Positions 1 to 8,594 of a DNA stretch of 39,636 nt are shown piece by piece (position 1 is the first letter of the stretch; each line of letters starts with the position of its first letter). A program made the translations under genes and the position numbers. The stretch spans positions 1 through 39,636 of the forward strand of contig JAKSNF010000020.1 in the NCBI GenBank assembly GCA_024400115.1, in the 5' to 3' direction. The notes beneath the pieces are model-generated. The model did no database searches. It saw only the letters and a program-made list of their open reading frames with translations, and had not been told where the DNA came from. The stretch comes from Paludibacteraceae bacterium (GTDB taxonomy: Bacteria; Bacteroidota; Bacteroidia; Bacteroidales; Paludibacteraceae).

Positions 1-1871
1 GTCGTGGTCTCAGCGGTACCCTCGTAAACGGCATCACCATCCTCGATGGTTTCCGGATAGTCCTCCATCGAACGACGGATGATGGTCTTAACATAGTACT
101 TGCTCGGAGCAATCGTACCCTCAATCATAACGCTATCAATATAGAAGACAACGCCCGAAACATCGGTAGCATTATCAACTACAATCATCACACCCGTTAC
201 GTTGTTACCATCAAACTCAGTAGCTTTAGAGTTATTATGCCAAGTTACTTTCTTCCATTCACTATTCTCAAAGGTCTCCCACTCGGTACCCGGAGTGAAA
301 GCCATATTCCACCAATCATAGCCGTTTTGAACCATGAACACGTCCAGTTGGGTAGCGCCGTCACCTTTAACTTTGAAAGAAACTTTTTGTACATTCTCAA
401 AAGCGGTAGCGTCGAAGTCAATACCGGCTTGAGCCCAAGCACCGGTGGTAACGGTCATCTTAATAGTACCATCTTCCTCGACAAGGCTTACATTACCGGA
501 AGTAGGATAGATCTTTGCATTTTCCAGCAAATCTTCTTCGCCCAGCAGCGAACCGCTTACAGGAACCTCGTGGGTGGGGTTCAGCCAAGTGAGGGTAGCG
601 GTAGTGCCATCCACAGCAGCATCTAAGTTAGCGATAGCGCGAGGAGCCTCGGTATCCTTCACGATAGTGAGGGTATTGGGACAAATCGTAATCACCGTAT
701 CCTTATCGGTTGCAAGGATACCACGCAACGTAACCTCGCCTTCGTCTAAGCCACGAGTAGCGAAGGTTGCTTCGGTTTGGTCGGTATAAGCGGTTTCAGC
801 AACGATGTCCGTCCAAGTTTCGCCATCATAGGAGTAAGCGATAGCATAGTTAGCACTTCCTTCGGGAACCACAGCAGCGAACTTAATCGTATAGTCGTTC
901 ATTGCCTCTTCACCTACAGTAGGAGTGATGAAGGAGAAGACCATTTCTGCTTTTGCCTCTGTCCAACGCGGGTCACCGATGTTGCCTCCACCGATAGCAG
1001 TGCCCTTCAAAGGAGAGTCAGAAGTGAAGTTGAAGTTACCTTCAGCAGCATTGACAAACTTAGGATCAGCGTTCACAAGGTTCTCGGCGGAAGCGTTGTC
1101 GGAACGATAAGAACCGGTGTTGTAATAAACGCAGTTCTTTACTGCACCATTGTAGATATAATAAGCATAATCCGTTTGTTCCGTCGGACTTGCCACTACG
1201 GTGTTGGAAACCAAAACATCACTTGTTCCACGACTATTCTCCACGAGGCGGATAGTTTGTTTACCTACGTTGTAGATGGTGCAATGGTCAATGAGCACAT
1301 GCTCACTGCTATACACACGGATAGGATACGAGCCTGCGCAATTCATAACGGTGGTGTTCTTCATCTCAAAGCTCTTGATCGTACCTAAGCCGTAGATAAC
1401 GGGTTGCTCATCAGCACCGAAGTTCTTGATGATGCAGTTATCAATCGTCACAGCATCAATGGTTTGTCCTTCACTCAGGTAATAGAAACGAGCCGTGCAA
1501 TCGCGGAAGGTGCAGTTCTTAAAGGTAACGGAGAAATCTCCACCTTCTTCGGTACGGAACAGATAATCTGTAAAACCATAAACTTCGATACCGTCAATAA
1601 CGAAATCGCCACCATTGGGGCAGAATTTAGGCATATGAACTACGGGCTTAGCACCATCAGCGGCCTTGATGGTAAGTGCCTTGTCCAAACGAATGGTGTT
1701 CCACTCGGTGTACTCGTTTTGAGCATCACCGGTCAGTTCGATTACGTCACCGGCTTCAGCATCTTCAATAGCGGCTTTGATTTTGTCCTCACCCGGTTCG
1801 AGGGTGATCGTTTTGGCGTTCAGTGCGACGGTAGCGCAGAGAGCGGCCACAAAAAGAAAGATTTTTTTCAT
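1..1871 (-). CDS. Secreted parallel beta-helix protein, C-terminus cut by window edge
   Basis: The reading frame stays open from an ATG at 1869-1871 to the left edge (623 codons seen), so the gene is partial at its 3' end. It begins with a hydrophobic signal peptide (MKKIFLFVAALCATVALNA). Repeated short beta-strand and Asn/Cys turns follow (DNCIIKNF, KNTTVMN, DHCTIYN, SNTVVAS, KNCVYYN), typical of a right-handed parallel beta-helix of the chondroitinase-B/DUF5123 kind, ending in the GNIGDPRW signature near residue 300. After that come an Fn3-like segment and a carbohydrate-binding-like beta-sandwich. It resembles the next gene upstream in the operon (1907-5206), whose post-helix region also reaches a YEG-A-AET motif, but the metallophosphoesterase domain is absent from the visible part. 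It lies 35 nt after that gene and is probably cotranscribed. Role inferred: extracellular glycan binding or cleavage. No catalytic residue could be assigned. Confidence 0.85.
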   Translation of the reverse strand, partial: MKKIFLFVAALCATVALNAKTITLEPGEDKIKAAIEDAEAGDVIELTGDAQNEYTEWNTIRLDKALTIKAADGAKPVVHMPKFCPNGGDFVIDGIEVYGFTDYLFRTEEGGDFSVTFKNCTFRDCTARFYYLSEGQTIDAVTIDNCIIKNFGADEQPVIYGLGTIKSFEMKNTTVMNCAGSYPIRVYSSEHVLIDHCTIYNVGKQTIRLVENSRGTSDVLVSNTVVASPTEQTDYAYYIYNGAVKNCVYYNTGSYRSDNASAENLVNADPKFVNAAEGNFNFTSDSPLKGTAIGGGNIGDPRWTEAKAEMVFSFITPTVGEEAMNDYTIKFAAVVPEGSANYAIAYSYDGETWTDIVAETAYTDQTEATFATRGLDEGEVTLRGILATDKDTVITICPNTLTIVKDTEAPRAIANLDAAVDGTTATLTWLNPTHEVPVSGSLLGEEDLLENAKIYPTSGNVSLVEEDGTIKMTVTTGAWAQAGIDFDATAFENVQKVSFKVKGDGATQLDVFMVQNGYDWWNMAFTPGTEWETFENSEWKKVTWHNNSKATEFDGNNVTGVMIVVDNATDVSGVVFYIDSVMIEGTIAPSKYYVKTIIRRSMEDYPETIEDGDAVYEGTAETT

Positions 1872-1906
1872 TGTAATTAATGATTTAAATGGGTTAATAA
1901 ATAGGA

Positions 1907-4900
1907 TTATTTAGAAATTTCAACTCCCAAGAGATTGAAATTTTTATCGTTTTGGATTATGACTATTTTTCCATCACGAAGATACTTTTGGATGGTGGAT
2001 AGTGGATGGTGGATGGTGGATTGTAAATCGGCATGAGGGTTGAGGTCGGAAGAGAGCCACTGACTATCCTCCGTAGGAGTGGATATATTCCCTAAGTCAT
2101 CATACGCAAAAGCACCGTAATAATACAGTTTGGTTACGTCGGCTGAGGTGTCGAAACAGGTCTCTGCGTCTGCTCCCTCATATACTTTCTCGCCATCGAA
2201 ACGATCCGTCGGGAAATGATCCTCGTTACGCACAATAACCGTTCCTGCAAAGTCGGGTGCAGGAGACGTTTGACCACTCATAAAACAATCGCCTAAATAG
2301 TACGTTTTCTGCCAAGCCGAACCGAGCGAGATTGTAAAGCATATGCGCACTACTTGGTCTAAGCGGTTCTTGTCATCGGCGTTGGTGTACCAGTCATATG
2401 CCATGAGCGAACGTAAATTCACCGTGAAGTCCGTCAAAGAGTTCGTTTTAAGGAACTTAGTATCCTCCAGATACCACCAGTCTTCGTGTCCGTTGCACAT
2501 GTTCTTCACCTCAATTCGGAGGCTGGTAGAAGCCCCAACACCCTTAATAGCGAAGTTGAGCGTGGGCGTAGCTGACAAGTCAGTAGGTTCGGGGAAGACG
2601 ATATCGGCAGAGGTAGTTGCCCACTCGCGAGTGAAGTCCACATCCACTTTGAGCAGACCGTTGTCCAGCGAGATAGCAGTGGTGGCACCCTCCTCGTTAG
2701 CAACCTCAAAAGGGGCGATTGTCTCTTTGAGGTTCGTCAAAGGCAGAGTGGTGAGAATCGGTTTGGTGGGGTTCTCCCACGCGAGGAAATACTGATTATT
2801 ACGTATGTCTCCCGTCAAGCGCGGAGCAGCTGGAGCTGTAGTGTCCGGTAAGAGCGTAATCGTATAAGGCAGCATCACGGTCTTGGAGGCTTTGTCATTG
2901 GCAATGGTAGCATAGATATGATAGGTCTTCTTATCTAATTTGCGCGTTTGCCAATAGAGATAACGTTGAGACTTAGGCAGTGCTTCGATATTATCCTTAA
3001 TCAAAGTACCATTTTTAGGTTCGTTGTTCTCGGTGTAATAAAGAGCAATCTTAGCGTCCTTAGTAGGATTGAAAGCAAACCACTGGATGCGAATAGAGTC
3101 GGAGGTGGTGGTATTCTCGGTAGGGGTTAAGAAATGGAGGTCGGGACCAATCTCTTCACCGTCTTTGAGGAAAGTATATTCATAAAATATATTGCTTGCC
3201 GAGTCACGCGTAGTCATATGCAGTTGCGTACCGTCAGCACTCATATCGAGGGTTGAATAGCAAGAGATAGACTTGAAGAACATCGAGTACTGGGCATCAG
3301 CAAGAGAAGTGACTTGTTGATAGTTGGAGTTACGTCCGCAGCCCGGGCGCACATAGTGAACTCCGTCCTTATAGGCATGTTCGAAGGAGTGGTCATCACC
3401 GCAGAAATAGATAATCTTCTTTCCCTTAGCGGCAGCTTCTTCAAACATCTTACGCCATAGTTCGCGGTCTTCGGGTGGCCATTGACCGTGATAAGCGGAG
3501 GTGGTGAGACCTACGTGGCCGAAGATCAGTATCCAGTCTTGGGTAGCGGTGTTGAGTTCGTTCTGTACCCAAGCCAGTTGTTTACTTCCTTTTTTATGGT
3601 CAGGAGCAGAGGGTCCGCCACTCACGCTGACGGCTAAGATACGTGCGTTACCATAATCGTAAGCGAAGTAACCTTCTCCGCGCGGGTCGCGGATAGGATC
3701 ATCTTCCTCGCCGTGGCTGAACTGCCAGAAGTAGTCGAACATAGTAGTCCAGCGGTAAGAGAGCGGGTCATCGGTCTCGTGGTTACCGGTAGCGGACATC
3801 ATCACCGTTTGGCTAAGGAAAGGACGTCCCGGAGTAAAGAGGGCATCGTTCCAATCACGGCCGTTACCATTGTTAACGAAGTCACCGTTACACATCATCA
3901 GGTCAGCGTCTAAGGTGCAAATGAAATCTTGCATGTTTGACCAGTTATTGCACGCGTTGACGTGTATATCGGAGATAGTGAAGATACGGTAAGCGGTACC
4001 GGGTTGGGGAGCGGTCTTAGCACTATTCACTCCACTGATACGGCGATCGCCCTGTCCTGCTTGGTAGTAGTAGGTAGTGAAGGGTTTGAGTCCGGTGAGG
4101 TCCACGTAGTGTACCCTACCCTCGCCTTCAATGGTCTTACCGGTGGTAGCGGTAGCGGTGAGATTGAGGTTATTGGGGTCAGTACCGTAGAAGACGGTTC
4201 CTTCCTCTTTCGTGTCGTTCATCTCCCAAAGGATACGCAGTGAGGTGGTAGTAGGTCTCATGGAGTACGGGAACTTAACGACGAACTCATCAAGTGGCAA
4301 TCCACTCTCATCGAAGTTCTTATCGCTCACGCCCCAACGGGGGTCACCTATGTTCGAACCATCAGTAGCTTTGCCTACGGCAGGGGAGTTTTTAAAGAGT
4401 TGGAAGTTATTGTGCTCTGCATCAACAAAATAGGGATTACGCACACCCGACTCAATGGTCTTGGCATCGTGCTGGTATAGTTCAGCATTGAAAGAGATAC
4501 TATGCGTCAGCGTACAATTCTCTCCGTACATGCAATAGCTCTTAGCTCCATCTACCTTGGTGGGTAACATATAGATGCAGTTCGAGATTGTCGAACCATC
4601 TACATAAGGCAGATAAATACCGCGCTCCGATACGCCACCATAAAACGTGCAATGGTCGATAGTGACTACCACGCCCTTATGTTCATTATCAGCGTGACGG
4701 ATGTCGATAGAACGATTCTCCGAAGTCGAAGTCGCCGTACGGTTAAAGGTAGAGTTCGTGATGGTTACGCTATTGAGGTACGAGTCGGCTTGTTCGCCGT
4801 TCTCTTTTGCCACTACGAAATAAGCGTCCTTCGCGATGAAGTAGCAGTTGTCGATAGTAGCACCGTACTTAACGCCCCCCTCATTGGGATAGAGGCGCAG

Positions 4901-5206
4901 CATGTAGTCCTCATGAGTAGAGGTGATAGTGAGGTTCTTGATGGTAACATCGGCATAAGCTTTGATATACGCCGATAGGTTAACCTCGGGAGTAGCACCC
5001 GTTGCGGGTTGGAGCGTGAGGGCTTTGTCCCAAGTGATATTAGAAGACTCGGTATAAGTGCCGTTTGTCAGTTCGAGCACATCGCCTGCTGCAGCAGAAG
5101 TGATGGCATCACGGATTGTTTTCTCACCGGGTTGAACGGTGATGGTCTTGGCACTCGCGGCAATAGCCACAGCGAGGCAAGAGAGGATGATGAATGACTT
5201 TTTCAT
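1907..5206 (-). CDS. Secreted beta-helix / metallophosphoesterase fusion with atypical GDDH motif
   Basis: 1099 aa. Signal peptide 1-19; beta-helix about 20-295 ending in SNIGDPRWG; Fn3/purple-acid-phosphatase-like N-domain about 305-400; calcineurin-like metallophosphoesterase about 405-660; two further beta-sandwich regions about 690-1040; short C-terminal tail starting LRDGKIVII. Metal-site motifs are visible: DIH (413-415), GDF (441), GNHE (474-477), GH (563-564). The last motif, normally GHxH, reads GDDH here (603-606), so one His ligand is replaced by Asp. The family hydrolyses phosphomonoesters or phosphodiesters using two metals. Fusion to a beta-helix suggests action on a phosphorylated glycan outside the cell (inference). 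Residues encoded by a heptanucleotide repeat (STIHHPLSTIQ) sit just before the tail. It starts 16 nt after the stop of the upstream gene in the same operon. Confidence 0.9.
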   Translation of the reverse strand: MKKSFIILSCLAVAIAASAKTITVQPGEKTIRDAITSAAAGDVLELTNGTYTESSNITWDKALTLQPATGATPEVNLSAYIKAYADVTIKNLTITSTHEDYMLRLYPNEGGVKYGATIDNCYFIAKDAYFVVAKENGEQADSYLNSVTITNSTFNRTATSTSENRSIDIRHADNEHKGVVVTIDHCTFYGGVSERGIYLPYVDGSTISNCIYMLPTKVDGAKSYCMYGENCTLTHSISFNAELYQHDAKTIESGVRNPYFVDAEHNNFQLFKNSPAVGKATDGSNIGDPRWGVSDKNFDESGLPLDEFVVKFPYSMRPTTTSLRILWEMNDTKEEGTVFYGTDPNNLNLTATATTGKTIEGEGRVHYVDLTGLKPFTTYYYQAGQGDRRISGVNSAKTAPQPGTAYRIFTISDIHVNACNNWSNMQDFICTLDADLMMCNGDFVNNGNGRDWNDALFTPGRPFLSQTVMMSATGNHETDDPLSYRWTTMFDYFWQFSHGEEDDPIRDPRGEGYFAYDYGNARILAVSVSGGPSAPDHKKGSKQLAWVQNELNTATQDWILIFGHVGLTTSAYHGQWPPEDRELWRKMFEEAAAKGKKIIYFCGDDHSFEHAYKDGVHYVRPGCGRNSNYQQVTSLADAQYSMFFKSISCYSTLDMSADGTQLHMTTRDSASNIFYEYTFLKDGEEIGPDLHFLTPTENTTTSDSIRIQWFAFNPTKDAKIALYYTENNEPKNGTLIKDNIEALPKSQRYLYWQTRKLDKKTYHIYATIANDKASKTVMLPYTITLLPDTTAPAAPRLTGDIRNNQYFLAWENPTKPILTTLPLTNLKETIAPFEVANEEGATTAISLDNGLLKVDVDFTREWATTSADIVFPEPTDLSATPTLNFAIKGVGASTSLRIEVKNMCNGHEDWWYLEDTKFLKTNSLTDFTVNLRSLMAYDWYTNADDKNRLDQVVRICFTISLGSAWQKTYYLGDCFMSGQTSPAPDFAGTVIVRNEDHFPTDRFDGEKVYEGADAETCFDTSADVTKLYYYGAFAYDDLGNISTPTEDSQWLSSDLNPHADLQSTIHHPLSTIQKYLRDGKIVIIQNDKNFNLLGVEISK
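1989..2023. repeat. Heptanucleotide repeat, GGATGGT type
   Basis: About five tandem 7-bp units (GGATGGT, GGATAGT, GGATGGT, GGATGGT, GGATTGT) in frame within the phosphoesterase gene 1907-5206, just before its C-terminal tail; translated as STIHHPLSTIQ. Confidence 0.8.
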
Positions 5207-5209
5207 GAT

Positions 5210-5237
5210 TAGTGATTGGTGTTTAGTGTCTGGTGCC
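5210..5237. repeat. Degenerate heptanucleotide repeat, TAGTGAT type
   Basis: Four degenerate 7-bp units (TAGTGAT, TGGTGTT, TAGTGTC, TGGTGCC) span the gap between two operon genes. The stop codon of 5223-8339 lies inside it. Confidence 0.55.
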
Positions 5238-8200
5238 GAGGAGGGTGTAGTACGTGTTGTTACGCTCGATGAGGATTTGGTCGTCCTTGATTAATTTTGA
5301 ATTTTGAATTTTGAATTTTGAGTTATCACCTGTTACTTGGGGTAGATTGGTGGGGAGAGTGTGCGGTTTGGTACGAACGACCTTTATCGTGTTATATTCC
5401 GTGCGCGCACCGGTGGGTGAAGCGGTATAAGTCTTCAGTTCCAATCCTTCATCACTGACGTTTACGCGTGTGTAAGCAGGAGCGCCGGGTTGACCGAACG
5501 AACTGGTAAACAGGTCAAAATAATTATCTACTTGATGAACGGGTTTGAGTTCTTCCATATCCGATTTACTATTAGGATAGTAACGTTTGCGTCCGCAGGT
5601 AGCACCGATGAAATAGAGCGTACCCTCGTCCGTGCAGAAAGTACCTCCCTTCAGACCGGTAGCGTTCTTCTCGTTATCATACGTCGTTTTCTTCACGTCC
5701 GTTACAGCGCCCTCAACGACAGTGCGGGTGTCCGGATTAACGGGACCAATGACTTCATAGCAGTGGTCGTGTCCTTGCAAAGCAAGGTCAATCTCACAGT
5801 CCTTGAAGATGGGCAACATCATAGCGCGGAAGAGCGGTGTCTCCTCGTCCTCTTGGTGTCCCGAACCGGAGAACACGTTCTTATGGCAGAGCGTGACGCG
5901 GTACTTGCACTCAGGGTGAGCCGCCACTTGTTCGCGGAACCAGTTGCCGAGGTCGGTCTTGAGATAAGCGGAGTTCATGGCCGCAATCAGTTCCTCCTCC
6001 CCACTTTGACGCCAATAGTCTTGCATCGAGTAAACAAGGAAAAGCACATCACCGTAAACGAAACTATACACTATACCTTGGAACTGAGGTTTAACCACGA
6101 GGGAACGTTTATTAAACGAGTTATCCGTATTGAAGTGCCAGTCGTAATTAAGCAGTTCGGTATCGTCGTGGTTACCATCAGTAGGAACGATTGGCATATT
6201 AGCGATGACGGGTTGAAGACTCTCCTCGAACCAGCGTTCCCACTCCCACTCGGAGTTAGCAGCCGTACCCGTCTCAACGAAATCACCGGGGAAAGTGCAG
6301 AAGCGGATATCCTTTTCGTTCTTAATGATGGTCTCCGAGCACCAGCGAGCATTTTCTACATACTCAGCATTCATGATGTGCGAGTCGGACATATAGACGA
6401 ACGAGAAGTCTTTTTGGTTCTCGTCTGCTGTGCGGAAGGTATAACGCTCAGACCAGTTCTTCTTGTAACCTACGCGATAGGTATAGGTTGTACCGGGGGT
6501 AAGGTTGGTAGCAATAGCTTTATGGCTGACATAGGTAAAGGCCTGTTTCTTATCCATTTTAGTAGCTTTCGTTATGCCCGATGATGAAACGGCATACCGC
6601 AGTTTCTTCGTTGTGGTAGGAGTAGCGTCAATCGTTATCACTTGTCCGGTAGCGGGGTTGGTTATCTCCACCTTACCTTCGGTTACGCCCTCGTTAGTGA
6701 ACCAGCAGAAAGCCATTCGTGTACGCGGGTCTCCGTTGATATTTGCTACTACGCAATAGGGTTTGGTCTTCTCCACGAGGGTTGGGATAGCGTCCTTCAT
6801 GGCTTTGAGGTTAGCAGCCGACGAGTCGTCACGAGCCGCCTCTTTGGCAATGAGGAAAGGAATGAAACTGGGCACGGTGTAGTTCTCCATCGGATAGAGA
6901 CTATCGGCTGCCAGCACGTCGGGGTGAATGATAACAATCGGTTTCTCGGTTACAGTGACCGTGGCAGAAGCCTTAAAACCACCATCAACAGAGGTCGCCA
7001 TTACGGCTGTCATACCGGTTTTCACACCGGTGATAACTCCGTTAGCGTCAATCGTAGCGATAGACTTATCGGCAATCGACCACGTGATGTCGCGGTTGGT
7101 AGCGTTCTTAGGCGTGAAGATAACGCCAAAAGCCGTTTTACTCTCTTCTTCTACGGTCACGGCATCGGGAGTAAGGGTGATAGCCGTTACGGCTACCGGT
7201 TTAGCGTTAGGATCTACTTCGTAGCAACCGAGGTCGATACCCTCTCCTTGCGGACGAGCCAAACCTTCTATATCGGTAGTGGGAACGCCGTCTAAGTTAG
7301 CACCCATATTGAGTAAAGGCGACTCTTTAGACAGATGCCAGTCAGCAGAACGCATAACCGCTATCTCACCCTCGTTCTTCGGAATACCGTAGAAAGGAGT
7401 GGGCTTAACAAAATGGGGTCCTTTAGCCGCATTATTATCCGCTGATAGTTTATAGCAATAAGCCGAACTAAGACCAAAGCCGGCATCGGTGGCGTTCTTG
7501 GTTGAACCGGCACCGCTGATATAGCAAGGAGCCTCTTCTCCATCGGGATCGATGTCTTCACCGAAATTGCCCCAAATGATACAGTTCACAATCTTACCTT
7601 CGGAGTGACAACCGGCATACTGGGTGCCCCAGTTATTGACAAGGGTGTTATTATAAGCCGTTCCGTAGTTAAACAGACCGCCGCTGTTAGGCCAACCCTC
7701 CTCCGTAGCGGAGTTATTATAGAGCAAGCAGTTACGAACGATACAACCGGCTTCATTACGGATAGCCCCTTCTTTTCCACTGCAACCGCGAACGATGGTG
7801 CTCTCTACGATACCACCGGAACGATTGTAGATAGCCCCGGCAGTTGAACCGGCAGAGCATAGTTCGATAAGGCAGTTACGAACGATACCGCCATCGTTGT
7901 AAACACCTCCGGCATTAGACGTAGCCGTGCAACGAGTGATGATACAGTTGCTCAAAACGATGTTAGCACGAATATAGGCACCGGCACCGGTAGAGGTCTC
8001 GCCGTTCTGCAAGGTCAGACCGTCAATGACCGTTTCCACGGAGCAAGGACCATCGTACTTAACCATCACGTAATGCTCCAGTCCTTGGGCATCAATAATG
8101 GTAGGATAGAGGTCCACGTCGCGGTTCTTAAAATCGGTGCTATAACCACCAAAAATATGTACGCCGTCATGAATGGACACGTACTCATTATACGTACCGG

Positions 8201-8339
8201 TAGCCACAAAGACGGTATCTCCGGGCTGAGCGGCACCAACGGCACTACCGATGGTATTTCCGGGGGTTACGTACTGGTTTTCTGCCATTACTGCCATCGC
8301 TCCCAAGAGGAGCACGAAAGAGAGGAATGATTTTTTCAT
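5223..8339 (-). CDS. Secreted beta-helix / Ig-like / metallophosphoesterase fusion
   Basis: 1038 aa. Signal peptide 1-19; right-handed beta-helix about 22-375 rich in G-G-xxN and RNC turns; BIG2-type Ig domain about 382-465 (WSIADKSIATIDANGVI); helical linker from HPDVLAADSLYP (473); purple-acid-phosphatase-like Fn3 about 530-640; metallophosphoesterase about 645-925. All canonical metal-site motifs are present: SDSH (651-654), GDF (685), GNHD (722-725), CH (818-819) and GHDH (856-859). The C-terminal tail (LIKDDQILIERNNTYYTLLG) follows an in-frame 7-bp repeat that encodes NSKFKIQNSKL. Its phosphatase half closely resembles the proteins at 16394-18169 and 19544-22561, so it is one of three paralogous modules. 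Predicted to be exported and to hydrolyse phosphoesters; the substrate is unknown. A 105-nt gap with GACTGTC repeats precedes it. Confidence 0.92.
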   Translation of the reverse strand: MKKSFLSFVLLLGAMAVMAENQYVTPGNTIGSAVGAAQPGDTVFVATGTYNEYVSIHDGVHIFGGYSTDFKNRDVDLYPTIIDAQGLEHYVMVKYDGPCSVETVIDGLTLQNGETSTGAGAYIRANIVLSNCIITRCTATSNAGGVYNDGGIVRNCLIELCSAGSTAGAIYNRSGGIVESTIVRGCSGKEGAIRNEAGCIVRNCLLYNNSATEEGWPNSGGLFNYGTAYNNTLVNNWGTQYAGCHSEGKIVNCIIWGNFGEDIDPDGEEAPCYISGAGSTKNATDAGFGLSSAYCYKLSADNNAAKGPHFVKPTPFYGIPKNEGEIAVMRSADWHLSKESPLLNMGANLDGVPTTDIEGLARPQGEGIDLGCYEVDPNAKPVAVTAITLTPDAVTVEEESKTAFGVIFTPKNATNRDITWSIADKSIATIDANGVITGVKTGMTAVMATSVDGGFKASATVTVTEKPIVIIHPDVLAADSLYPMENYTVPSFIPFLIAKEAARDDSSAANLKAMKDAIPTLVEKTKPYCVVANINGDPRTRMAFCWFTNEGVTEGKVEITNPATGQVITIDATPTTTKKLRYAVSSSGITKATKMDKKQAFTYVSHKAIATNLTPGTTYTYRVGYKKNWSERYTFRTADENQKDFSFVYMSDSHIMNAEYVENARWCSETIIKNEKDIRFCTFPGDFVETGTAANSEWEWERWFEESLQPVIANMPIVPTDGNHDDTELLNYDWHFNTDNSFNKRSLVVKPQFQGIVYSFVYGDVLFLVYSMQDYWRQSGEEELIAAMNSAYLKTDLGNWFREQVAAHPECKYRVTLCHKNVFSGSGHQEDEETPLFRAMMLPIFKDCEIDLALQGHDHCYEVIGPVNPDTRTVVEGAVTDVKKTTYDNEKNATGLKGGTFCTDEGTLYFIGATCGRKRYYPNSKSDMEELKPVHQVDNYFDLFTSSFGQPGAPAYTRVNVSDEGLELKTYTASPTGARTEYNTIKVVRTKPHTLPTNLPQVTGDNSKFKIQNSKLIKDDQILIERNNTYYTLLGTRH
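5291..5324. repeat. Heptanucleotide repeat, ATTTTGA type
   Basis: Four perfect tandem ATTTTGA units with partial flanks, in frame in gene 5223-8339 just before the C-terminal tail; translated as NSKFKIQNSKL. Confidence 0.85.
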
Positions 8340-8403
8340 ATTAAAAGTATTTTATAATAATATTTACTCTATTTTTGCTGTCTTGTTGCTCAAACAAATA
8401 CTC

Positions 8404-8432
8404 GACAGTCGGTCGACAGTCTCTAGACAGTC
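8404..8432. repeat. Three GACAGTC direct repeats at 11-bp spacing
   Basis: GACAGTC occurs at 8404-8410, 8415-8421 and 8426-8432, each exactly 11 bp after the last, about one helical turn. The array lies between the small ORF (ends 8445) and the start of the beta-helix/phosphoesterase gene at 8339. Each unit is a small odd palindrome (GAC-N-GTC). This geometry resembles binding sites for activators that bind tandem direct repeats, but no matching regulator is visible in the window. Confidence 0.5.
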
Positions 8433-8444
8433 TTGCTCACCTTA

Positions 8445-8573
8445 TTACATTTGTTCATCGCTCCGTTTTGGAGAAGTAATACCAAAGGCACCACCGATGG
8501 ATGTGATTTCACAATTCATAGTAGTCGATTGCAATGTAATGATTTGCATTTGAGGATTGATATATGTTTTCAT
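8445..8573 (-). CDS. Small 42-residue protein, unknown function
   Basis: An ATG-to-TAA frame of 42 codons fills the otherwise empty gap between two operon genes. It starts 21 nt after the stop of 8595-11393 and reads MKTYINPQMQIITL, later TSIGGAFGITSPKRSDEQM. No signal peptide or membrane segment is seen. The opening pattern M-K-x-Y-I-x-P-x-M-x-I-x-x-L followed by a Gly-rich, then charged, tail resembles short uncharacterised Bacteroidales peptides that sit beside secreted-protein genes. That resemblance is from memory, not from a search. The codons look coding and the spacing fits operon membership. Function unknown; it could be a small regulatory or exported peptide. Confidence 0.6.
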   Translation of the reverse strand: MKTYINPQMQIITLQSTTMNCEITSIGGAFGITSPKRSDEQM

Positions 8574-8594
8574 TGTTGTATAAGTTTAACGGGT

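Noticed and set aside
5490..6584. A 364-codon plus-strand frame opposite the phosphoesterase gene
   Set aside because: It is antisense to strongly conserved catalytic motifs and has no recognisable domain. Similar antisense frames occur opposite the paralogs (e.g. 21641-22414, 17192-17731), as expected from codon bias.
8404..8432. CRISPR array
   Set aside because: Repeat units are only 7 bp at 11-bp spacing, with no spacer-like unique sequence and no cas genes.
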